Shown here one piece after another: positions 6,771 to 12,387 of a stretch of 12,387 nucleotides of DNA. Position numbers and translations under genes: made by a program. Source of the DNA: Actinomycetes bacterium (GTDB lineage: Bacteria; Actinomycetota; Acidimicrobiia; Acidimicrobiales; RAAP-2); NCBI GenBank assembly GCA_021799915.1, contig JAJYZN010000072.1, forward strand, positions 1 through 12,387. The letters are read 5' to 3'. The notes under the pieces were generated by a model. The model did not search any database. It was not told where the DNA came from and was given only the letters and a program-made list of their open reading frames with translations. The number at the start of each line of letters is the position of its first letter. Within the stretch, counting starts at the first letter, position 1.

Positions 6771-6840
6771 TCTGTGCCGGTGCGAGCCGGTGCGAGCCGG
6801 TACGAGCAGGTGCGAGCCGGTGCGAGCCGGTGAACCCCGG
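6771..6840. repeat. 10-bp tandem repeat immediately after the TLP1 stop codon
   Basis: From 6781 to 6830 there are five units: TGCGAGCCGG, TGCGAGCCGG, TACGAGCAGG, TGCGAGCCGG and TGCGAGCCGG. Decayed units flank them (TCTGTGCCGG before, TGAACCCCGG after). The tract begins at the base after the TGA and ends where similarity to an insertion-sequence transposase begins. No terminator-like hairpin is evident here. Confidence 0.92.
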
Positions 6841-6841
6841 G

Positions 6842-7165
6842 GCTCGGGGACATCCGATGTCGCTGCTGTGCTGGACGTCGAAGTCTACCCCGAAGCTCGC
6901 CACGGAGCTCGTGTGCGAGAGCTTCGCCATCACCGACCACATGGTGGCGTGGATCGAACGGCCATCACGTGCACCTGTGGAAGTTCGAGCTTGCCAAGCT
7001 CGCGAAAAAGACCAGCCTCGACATCACGGCCTGCCACTACCCACCCGGTACGTCGACGTGCAATCGAATCGAGCACAAGGTATGGAGCTCCATCTCGCCC
7101 GTTGTTACCGGCCTGACTTCCATGGCGACCGGAACTACACCATTGATCGCTCAAACCCTCGGTGA
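6842..7165 (+). pseudogene. ISAzo13-type transposase relic with two internal deletions
   Basis: Three blocks match the order of an ISAzo13-family (DDE_Tnp_ISAZ013) transposase, recognised from memory of the family. Block A (6842-about 6953) reads RGHPMSLLCWTSKSTPKLA and continues through ITDHMVAWI, matching the N-terminal 'SPLRWTxKSTRKLA...VxxLL' helix-turn-helix part. Block B (6957-about 7098, different frame) reads NGHHVHLWKFELAKLA, then HYPPGTSTCNRIEH, matching 'SNGYRVRLWKxEL...HFPPGTSKWNKIEH' near the third acidic residue. Block C (about 7115-7165, back in the first frame) reads DFHGDRNYTI, matching the C-terminal 'FHGxWNYTI', and ends at a natural TGA. Joins at about 6955 and 7100 remove most of the catalytic core, including the first two Asp, and shift frame. 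About 100 codons remain of a protein normally around 400 or more. It cannot be functional. No terminal inverted repeats could be assigned with confidence. Confidence 0.75.
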
Positions 7166-7398
7166 GCCCTTTCTACTGCTCGGGAGTACGCGCCTGCACG
7201 GTCCTTGCCAAGGTCTCAGGTTCACGCGCCCGTCCGATCTCGCCGAGGCGGTACGGTCTGGTGCAAGCTGAAACACGCAGCGTTCCGCCGATCGGTCCGC
7301 CGCAGAGCCACCTGACGCATGCCGCACCAGGGCGCGTCTGAGGGGCCGGGAACGCCTCGGAGCAGGGGCGGCACTACAACGAGGAGCAGGGGCGGTCG
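7166..7398. other. Non-coding stretch between transposase relic and ABC operon
   Basis: No convincing gene is seen. A 7-bp inverted pair, CTGGTGC (7258-7264) and GCACCAG (7324-7330), and a CCGATCGG palindrome (7288-7295) are present. A TANNNT-type element (TACGGT, 7252-7257) lacks a believable -35, so no promoter is called. The ABC operon promoter is presumably in this stretch, and part of the stretch may be decayed insertion-sequence DNA. Confidence 0.4.
7359..7395 (+). repeat. 13-bp direct repeat carrying a duplicated ribosome-binding site
   Basis: GGAGCAGGGGCGG occurs at 7359-7371 and again at 7383-7395, 24 bp apart. The second copy ends 3 bp before the ATG of the ABC ATPase, with its GGAG core 12 bp before it, and serves as its Shine-Dalgarno region. 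The first copy has no start codon at a suitable distance in the right frame. Confidence 0.8.
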
Positions 7399-8373
7399 AT
7401 GATCGAGCTGAACGGTCTCGTCAAGCGATACGGTCCGACCCTGGCCGTCGACCACTTGACGTTCGAGGTCGTCGCCGGCAAGGTGACCGGGTTTCTCGGC
7501 CCGAACGGCTCGGGCAAGTCGACCACCATGCGGATGATCATGGGGCTCGACAACCCGGACGCCGGTTGGGCAACGATCCGAGGTCGGCCGTACCGCGAGC
7601 TGGCCTGGCCCCTCCGAGAGGTCGGCGCGCTGCTCGAGGCGAAAGCCATCCACCCCGGCCGGAGCGCCTTCAACCACCTCCTTTCCCTGGCTCAGACCAA
7701 TGACATTCCCCGCCGGCGGATCGACGAGGTCATCGATCTTGTCGGCCTCGCCACCGTTGGCCGCAAGCGGGCCGGTACGTACTCGCTCGGCATGGGCCAG
7801 CGTTTGGGGATCGCCGCCGCTCTGCTCGGTGACCCCGGTGTGCTGCTGTTCGACGAACCGGTCAATGGCCTCGACCCCGAGGGGATCCGGTGGGTGCGCA
7901 ACCTTCTCCGGCATCTCGCTGCCGAGGGCCGAACGGTCCTCGTGTCAAGCCACCTCATGAGCGAGATGGCACTCACGGCCGACCACCTCGTCGTCATCGG
8001 GCGAGGTCGCCTGATCGCCGATATGCCGATCACCGATCTCACCTCGCGCGGCTCCAACCACAACGTGCTGGTGCGGACGCCGAACACCGGCGAACTGGTC
8101 CAGAGGATCCACGATGCCGGGGGTCAGGCCGTGACCGACGCGGACGGCGCGCTTCGGGTCACCGGGCTGCCGGCCGACGTCATCGGAGAGCTCGCCGCCG
8201 CCGGGGGCATCGTCTTGCACGAGCTCACGCCTCGCAGCGCATCCCTCGAAGAAGTGTTCATGGAGCTGACGGGGACAAGCGTGGAGTTCCACGGGATGGG
8301 GATGGAAGCCGCTCCTCGCAACGACCGACCCGACCACGATCCTACGGCTCCGCTGGAGCTCACGGGACCATGA
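7399..8373 (+). CDS. ABC transporter ATP-binding protein (ABC-2 exporter type)
   Basis: The 324-residue ATPase would power a membrane exporter. Walker A is GPNGSGKST (34-42). The Q-loop region reads GALLEAKAIHP, with Glu80 at about the usual Gln position, as in many bacitracin/antibiotic-type ABC-2 ATPases. The signature is SLGMGQR (129-135), a common variant of LSGGQ. Walker B is VLLFDEP (148-154), followed by the D-loop NGLDP and the switch His185 in SSH. The C-terminal part (about 215-275) is the small regulatory extension seen in this class, followed by an Asp/Pro-rich tail. The start is fixed by GGAGCAGGGG just upstream. Its stop overlaps the permease ATG by four bases (ATGA), so the two are translationally coupled and form one transporter. 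The substrate is unknown; relatives export antibiotics, peptides or lipids. Confidence 0.95.
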   Translation: MIELNGLVKRYGPTLAVDHLTFEVVAGKVTGFLGPNGSGKSTTMRMIMGLDNPDAGWATIRGRPYRELAWPLREVGALLEAKAIHPGRSAFNHLLSLAQTNDIPRRRIDEVIDLVGLATVGRKRAGTYSLGMGQRLGIAAALLGDPGVLLFDEPVNGLDPEGIRWVRNLLRHLAAEGRTVLVSSHLMSEMALTADHLVVIGRGRLIADMPITDLTSRGSNHNVLVRTPNTGELVQRIHDAGGQAVTDADGALRVTGLPADVIGELAAAGGIVLHELTPRSASLEEVFMELTGTSVEFHGMGMEAAPRNDRPDHDPTAPLELTGP

Positions 8374-9272
8374 GCATCACTGAGAACTCGAGATCCGGTG
8401 GCGATGAGCTCCAGCCACGGGTTGGCGAAGCAAGCAGCGGCTCAGATCCAACTCCGTCCGCGCACGGAGAGCGTCCGGGCCACTACCGCCTCTCGGGCGT
8501 CCTCAAGTCGGAGTGGACGAAGCTCCGGAGCGTGAGATCCACCACCTGGAGCCTGGTGGTCACCGCGATCCTCGTGATCGGCATCGGCATCCTGGCCACC
8601 GCGACCGAAGCGGACCGCTGGTCGCACGAGACCTTGCTCCAGCACCTGACGTTCGACCCGACGAGCCTCAGTCTGACCGGCCTTCTCCTCGGTCAACTGG
8701 CCATCGGCGTCCTCGGCATCCTTGTGATGACCGCCGAGTACGGCAGTGGCACGATCCGCGCCACCTTGGCAGCCGTCCCCAACCGGCTCCTCGTGCTCCT
8801 CGCCAAGACTGCGGTGTACGCGGTCGTCGCACTGGTCGTGAGCGAGGTCCTTGCGTTCGCCGCCTTCTTCATCGGTCAGGCAATCCTCGCTGGATCCGCC
8901 CCACACGCCGTCCTCAGCCAGGCCGGAGTACTGCGAGCAGTCGCCGGAGGCGGTCTCTACCTTGCGGTGCTCGGACTGCTGGCCCTCGGCATCGCGACGA
9001 TCGTCCGGCACACTGCCGGGGCGATCAGCACGTTCGTTGGCGTGCTCTTCATCCTTCCGCTCGTCGTCGAGGCGCTCCCGTCGTCGATCAGCGACGCGGT
9101 CGCCAAGTACCTCCCCGCTGTCATCGGGGTAAGGATGATGACGGTCCACGTGGGCCTACGAGCCGCTCAGGCGCCAACGTTCGGCCCGTGGGTCGGCTTT
9201 GCCATTCTCTGCGGGTACGCCGTCGTCGTCCTCGTCCTCGGCGGTTGGCTGCTCGTGCGACGCGACGCATAA
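8370..9272 (+). CDS. ABC-2 family transporter permease
   Basis: The 300-residue integral membrane protein has a 40-residue polar, disordered-looking N-terminus followed by LSGVLKSEWTKLRSVRSTTW, the amphipathic lead-in typical of actinobacterial ABC-2 permeases. Six hydrophobic segments are visible at about 60-78, 100-121, 144-168, 187-211, 214-236 and 275-296. AEYGSGTIRATL (122-133), after the second segment, is the conserved cytoplasmic coupling motif of this family. The chain ends VRRDA. The ATG overlaps the stop of the ATPase gene (ATGA), which fixes both the start and the partnership. No substrate-binding protein is nearby, as expected for an exporter. The following gene starts 113 bp downstream behind its own promoter-like sequence, so the hydrolase may be separately transcribed. 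Confidence 0.95.
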   Translation: MSITENSRSGGDELQPRVGEASSGSDPTPSAHGERPGHYRLSGVLKSEWTKLRSVRSTTWSLVVTAILVIGIGILATATEADRWSHETLLQHLTFDPTSLSLTGLLLGQLAIGVLGILVMTAEYGSGTIRATLAAVPNRLLVLLAKTAVYAVVALVVSEVLAFAAFFIGQAILAGSAPHAVLSQAGVLRAVAGGGLYLAVLGLLALGIATIVRHTAGAISTFVGVLFILPLVVEALPSSISDAVAKYLPAVIGVRMMTVHVGLRAAQAPTFGPWVGFAILCGYAVVVLVLGGWLLVRRDA

Positions 9273-9323
9273 CCACGCAACCACACGGCCGACCTCGGCA
9301 TGCTTGGAGGACGGGCCATCGAT

Positions 9324-9336
9324 TAGCTTGACCTGA
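9324..9336 (+). promoter_or_regulatory. Putative -10 element and transcription start for the leader ORF and glycosidase
   Basis: TAGCTT at 9324-9329 fits a TANNNT-type actinobacterial -10. The expected start point about 7 bp later coincides with the ATG at 9336, so the message would be leaderless at the 17-codon leader ORF. No strong -35 is seen. This rests on spacing only. Confidence 0.35.
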
Positions 9337-9389
9337 TGCACATCGGACTGGCCGAGGCGGTGCGCAGCAGAGAGGCGACGGCGCGTTGA
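9336..9389 (+). CDS. Possible 17-residue leader peptide overlapping the glycosidase start
   Basis: ATG 9336 opens a 17-codon frame reading MHIGLAEAVRSREATAR, and its TGA (9387-9389) overlaps the TTG start (9386-9388) of the next gene. It is in a different frame from the glycosidase (offset by 50 bp). The position straight after a -10-like element and the stop/start overlap suggest translation of the leader could feed ribosomes to the weak TTG start. There is no poly-amino-acid run typical of an attenuator. It may instead be a chance frame. Confidence 0.35.
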   Translation: MHIGLAEAVRSREATAR

Positions 9390-11962
9390 GCGAAGAGCCA
9401 TGCCTGTTCTCGGGTGAGTTCCACTACTTCCGGGTCCCCCGCACAGCCTGGGCCGACCGTCTGGCGCAGATGGCCGACGCGGGATTGGACACCGCTTGCA
9501 TCTACGTGCCGTGGAATTGGCACCAGCCTGACCCGGCGACGCTGGACTTGACGGGGCGTACCATCCCCGAAAGGGATCTCCTCGGGGCGCTCGACGCCAT
9601 CGCCAGCGCCGGTCTGCAGTGCATCTACCGTCCCGGACCGTTCATCACTGCCGAGTGGCGCAACGGAGGGATCCCGGACTGGCTGCTCGACTCGGAACCG
9701 GCGATTCGAGCCCTCGACGCCAGCGGCTCGGTCAGCGACGGGGGCGGTTACCCGCTCATCACCTATGCCCATCCGAGGTTCGTCGAAACCTCTCAGGCAT
9801 GGCTCCGGACTGCTTGCGAGGCAATCGTCGATCGCTTGTGCGAGCACGGCGGTTTCATCAGCGCCGTCCAGCTCGATGACGAGCCTTCGTACTGGCAGAG
9901 CCTGGGTGACCCTTTCAGCTTGGACTACCACCCCCTTCTCGTGAGCCCGGTCGCAGGCGGCTCGCCCTGGGCGAAATTCCTCCTGGAACGCCACGGGTCC
10001 ATGAGTGCAGTGGCATCGGCCCACGATCGCCCGGAATGGTCCCGGCCCGAGGACATCGAACCCCCACGCCAGCCCATGTCCGACGGGCGGGAGCTGGCCC
10101 GGTACCTGGACTGGCTGGACTTCAAGCTGGACCAGATCAACCGGTACGTCGCCATCTGCTACGAGACGGCAAGAGGGGCGGGGATGGTGGGCCGCCTCAT
10201 GATGCTGTACCCCTATCTGAGCTCTCTCCAGGCCAAGAAGTTCTCCTCTTTCGCAGATCGCATGAACCTCGACCTCCACTTGACCGACGAGTGCTACCTC
10301 TCACTCATGGGGTCGTACGCAGGTGCCGAGGAAAAGATCGCGGCGGTCATCTCCACTCACGAGGCGTACCACCTGTGGCGCGGCGTCGATCACGGTCCAC
10401 CGGTCGCCATGGAGATCCAGTCGTCAAACGCCAGCTATCTCCCACCTGGTGCCATGGAGCTTCTCTACGCCCTGACTGCGATCCGAGGCGTGCGCGGGAT
10501 GAATTTCTACATGATGGTCGGAGGAAAGAACCCTCCTGGCTTCGAGAACGAGACGGGGTCGGAGTACGACATCTGTGCTCCGATCTCCGTCGAGGGCAAA
10601 CGCCGCCCTCACTTCGACACCGTTGCCAAGATCGTCCGCGTGATGCGAACCATGGAGCCGGAGATCCACGAGATGCGCCCGCTCATCGACGTCTCGATCG
10701 GGGTGCACCTGGACTATGACGCGGCCTCGATGGGGGGAGCTGCTCTGGCCCTCGACGCGTGGGGGCTCCAGACCCTGCTCCCCCAAGGTGAGATGGGGCT
10801 CTCGTCGTCAGCCGGGCTGCAGAGCCTCCTCGCCACCTCGAGCATCAGCTGGAACCTCGTCGACATCGCCGACAGGGCGAGCCCACTCGAAGCAGCACAC
10901 CAATGCTGGGTTGGTTGCCTGGACTTCTTGGCTGCCCCGGTGCAGCAGCGGCTCGTCGACTACGCCGCCGGCGGCGGCCACTTGGTGCTCCTTCCGGCAC
11001 TGCCCACGCGTGACGACACGATGGCACCCTGTGACGTGCTCGCTCGAGCTGTCTTCCCAGGCGGCAAGCTGCCTGCGTTCGCCGGATTTGCCGGGGGGAT
11101 GTCAGGAACCGCTCTCGTGCGTGACGAGCTCGGTCGGACGATCGTCGGCATCGGGCGAGCCACCTCCTTCGACCTTCCAGCTGGCAGCGAAGCACTGGCG
11201 TTCTCTGCCGAGGACGGGCGTCCGTGCGCCTGCACTCAGCCCTTCGGGCAAGGCCGGATCACCTTCATCGGGTTCCGCTTGGGCTACGACCCCGATGGAG
11301 GACCCGGAGCTGCGGCGCTGTGCCGGCGCATCGTCGAATGGGACGGTACCTCCTGCGCAGTGTCCTCCTCAGACCCGCAGATCGCGGCGTTCGAGATGGC
11401 CGGCCCTTCGGGTGGGCTGGTCTGTGTCGTCAACCCGGTCGACGCTCCGGCCGCCACGCGCGCCACCTACACCAGACCTTGTCCGTCACCTGCCGGCGCC
11501 CCCGTCGGAGCTGGCGAGCGCAGCGGCAGCGGTAGCACCGGCGAGCCCAACGGCAGCCGAGATGGCCGCAGCCAGAGCGCACTCGGGCACCGGACCCTCC
11601 CGGCGCTGCTGGACTCCATCTCCATGCCGGGTCGAGGAGCTCGGCTCCTGCCCGTCGAGGTCTCGCTCGGTGCCGCCGGGACCCTCGTACAAGCGACGGC
11701 AGAACTGATCGGCCGCCACCTCGACGACGGGCGAGGGACGATCACGCTCCTTCTTCACGTCACCCAGCCCGGTCTGGTCGAGCTGGTCGTGCGTGGAGCG
11801 ATCGCCGGCGCACTTGCGACCACACCGGCGGGGTCGATCGCGGTGACAGGTGGATCGGTGGCGATCGTCACCCCGGGGCCAGAGCCCGCCGAGACCACCG
11901 TGGTCATCCAGGCGAGCCGACCTGGATCGATCGAATGCCGGCTGACGTCCGATCGCGCTTGA
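9386..11962 (+). CDS. GH35-like glycoside hydrolase (putative beta-galactosidase family), intracellular
   Basis: The 858-residue protein opens with LFSGEFHYFRVPRTAWADRL (7-26), the GH35 hallmark of the first barrel strand. It continues with YVPWNWHQP (40-48) and YRPGPFITAEW (81-91). AVQLDDEP (160-167) matches the GH35 'QxENE' strand with acid/base Glu166. VAMEIQSS (340-347) would supply nucleophile Glu343. GMNFYMMVGGKNPPGF (371-386) and YDICAPISVEGKRRP (394-408) complete the (beta/alpha)8 barrel. A second domain (about 430-640, with YAAGGGHLVLLPALPTRDD) looks like the glutamine-amidotransferase-like domain that follows the barrel in GH42/GH35 relatives. A Ser/Gly/Pro-rich linker (about 695-735) leads to a beta-rich C-terminus. 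There is no signal peptide, so action is cytosolic. TTG 9386 is the first start codon after an in-frame TGA (9329), with AGAGG 10 bp upstream. The sugar substrate is unknown. Confidence 0.85.
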   Translation: MSEEPCLFSGEFHYFRVPRTAWADRLAQMADAGLDTACIYVPWNWHQPDPATLDLTGRTIPERDLLGALDAIASAGLQCIYRPGPFITAEWRNGGIPDWLLDSEPAIRALDASGSVSDGGGYPLITYAHPRFVETSQAWLRTACEAIVDRLCEHGGFISAVQLDDEPSYWQSLGDPFSLDYHPLLVSPVAGGSPWAKFLLERHGSMSAVASAHDRPEWSRPEDIEPPRQPMSDGRELARYLDWLDFKLDQINRYVAICYETARGAGMVGRLMMLYPYLSSLQAKKFSSFADRMNLDLHLTDECYLSLMGSYAGAEEKIAAVISTHEAYHLWRGVDHGPPVAMEIQSSNASYLPPGAMELLYALTAIRGVRGMNFYMMVGGKNPPGFENETGSEYDICAPISVEGKRRPHFDTVAKIVRVMRTMEPEIHEMRPLIDVSIGVHLDYDAASMGGAALALDAWGLQTLLPQGEMGLSSSAGLQSLLATSSISWNLVDIADRASPLEAAHQCWVGCLDFLAAPVQQRLVDYAAGGGHLVLLPALPTRDDTMAPCDVLARAVFPGGKLPAFAGFAGGMSGTALVRDELGRTIVGIGRATSFDLPAGSEALAFSAEDGRPCACTQPFGQGRITFIGFRLGYDPDGGPGAAALCRRIVEWDGTSCAVSSSDPQIAAFEMAGPSGGLVCVVNPVDAPAATRATYTRPCPSPAGAPVGAGERSGSGSTGEPNGSRDGRSQSALGHRTLPALLDSISMPGRGARLLPVEVSLGAAGTLVQATAELIGRHLDDGRGTITLLLHVTQPGLVELVVRGAIAGALATTPAGSIAVTGGSVAIVTPGPEPAETTVVIQASRPGSIECRLTSDRA

Positions 11963-11999
11963 GCTCGTCCCGGCAACGCCCCGGGCAGGTTACGAGCTC
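11961..11999. terminator. Hairpin between convergent genes, probable bidirectional terminator
   Basis: Perfect 8-bp arms GAGCTCGT (11961-11968) and ACGAGCTC (11992-11999) enclose a second stem, CCCGG (11969-11973) with CCGGG (11981-11985). The left arm includes the last bases of the glycosidase stop. The structure sits in the 75-bp gap before the convergent SWIM gene stop. No T-tract follows, as is common for GC-rich actinobacterial terminators. Confidence 0.6.
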
Positions 12000-12037
12000 G
12001 ATGTCGCGCGGGTGGTCGAGAGGCTCTGCAGGCCGGA

Positions 12038-12387
12038 TCACACGCCCATCTGCGAGCGGAGCTCCCCTACGAGGGCGTCGAGGAGCTCGGGAGACGCTGA
12101 CGCCGAGAGGAAGAAGAAGTTCCTCCCGCCTTCGCCGTCCGGAGTGCAATTCACCCGGAGGATGTCCCGGTTGCCCGTGTGGACCCGGAACCGCCGCTGG
12201 CGCACGCCGGCGAGGAGCTCGTCGCGGCCCTTGCCGCGCAGCAGGAAGAGCAGGAAGGGGTCGCGGTCCAGCTCGTCGGCCACCAGGTAGCACACCGCGG
12301 CGGCGTGCTTGCACGGATCGGCCCAGTCAGGGCAGGAGCAACGGGGCTGCACCTCGCCGGGGCCGGGCAGCAGGTCGAGGCCCACGG
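12038..12387 (-). CDS. SWIM zinc-finger domain protein, N-terminus cut by window edge
   Basis: The visible 115 codons are the C-terminal part of a protein whose reading frame stays open at the right edge, so the GTG at 12385 is not necessarily its start. CSCPDWADPCKH gives the SWIM zinc ligands Cys-x-Cys-x6-Cys-x-His, followed by AAAVCYLVADELDRDPFLLFLLRG, the usual helical continuation in actinobacterial SWIM proteins. The tail (NFFFLSASASPELLDALVGELRSQ) is ordinary for the family. SWIM domains bind DNA or protein and are often found beside SNF2-type helicases; such a helicase could lie beyond the window, but this cannot be seen. The gene converges on the glycosidase, with a hairpin between them. 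Confidence 0.85.
   Translation of the reverse strand, partial: VGLDLLPGPGEVQPRCSCPDWADPCKHAAAVCYLVADELDRDPFLLFLLRGKGRDELLAGVRQRRFRVHTGNRDILRVNCTPDGEGGRNFFFLSASASPELLDALVGELRSQMGV

Noticed and set aside
6771..6840. CRISPR-like array from the regularly spaced GAGCCGG units.
   Set aside because: Units are contiguous 10-mers with no spacers, so this is a simple tandem repeat.
7258..7330. CTGGTGC / GCACCAG pair as terminal inverted repeats of the insertion-sequence relic.
   Set aside because: Both copies lie on the same side of the transposase relic, and 7 bp is too short to be convincing.
7242..9361. Shared GCCGAGGCGGT at 7242-7252 and 9351-9361, both translating to LAEAVRS upstream of the ABC operon and the glycosidase.
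   Set aside because: Only an 11-bp exact core is shared, which is expected fairly often in GC-rich DNA; the flanks do not match well enough to call a repeat or operator.
9323..10279. A 318-codon minus-strand frame opposite the start of the glycosidase.
   Set aside because: It has no recognisable motifs and overlaps a strongly conserved GH35 barrel on the other strand.

Overview
The window is GC-rich. It uses GTG and TTG as well as ATG starts, has tightly packed genes with ATGA-type overlaps, and may use leaderless starts. The protein families (FadE-type acyl-CoA dehydrogenases, a TLP1-type thiolase-like protein, an ABC-2 exporter whose permease opens with KSEWTKLRS, a SWIM-finger protein) fit a high-GC actinobacterium. 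An uncultured or environmental lineage such as Acidimicrobiia is possible, but that rank is inference.

Left region (1-6770): a divergent acyl-CoA catabolism locus. The leftward arm reads acyl-CoA dehydrogenase (3632-2523), AMP-forming acyl-CoA synthetase (2435-810), then a phytanoyl-CoA dioxygenase-like Fe(II)/2-oxoglutarate oxygenase (772 to the left edge, C-terminus cut off). The rightward arm reads a second acyl-CoA dehydrogenase (3886-5118), then a TLP1-type thiolase-like protein (5124-6770) that lacks the classical thiolase cysteines. The 253-bp divergent spacer holds a perfect 22-bp inverted repeat beside a putative promoter. A plausible job is CoA activation and alpha,beta-dehydrogenation of a branched, alicyclic or isoprenoid-like acid, with hydroxylation by the dioxygenase and carbon-carbon chemistry at or through the TLP1 protein. 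No enoyl-CoA hydratase or 3-hydroxyacyl-CoA dehydrogenase is visible, so the pathway is incomplete here. Four short tandem repeats (unit 12, 10, 12 and 10 bp) sit at successive gene ends or starts in this locus.

Middle region (6771-9272): directly after the TLP1 stop there is a 10-bp repeat tract, then a shrunken relic of an ISAzo13-type transposase made of three pieces in two reading frames. About 230 bp without a gene follows, then a two-gene ABC-2 exporter operon (ATPase 7399-8373, permease 8370-9272).

Right region (9273-12387): a short promoter-like segment with a 17-codon leader ORF whose stop overlaps the TTG start of a large GH35-like glycoside hydrolase (9386-11962). A hairpin that may terminate transcription from both sides lies between this gene and a convergent, 5'-truncated SWIM zinc-finger protein (12387-12038). 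I see no rRNA, tRNA, CRISPR array, phage gene or defence system.
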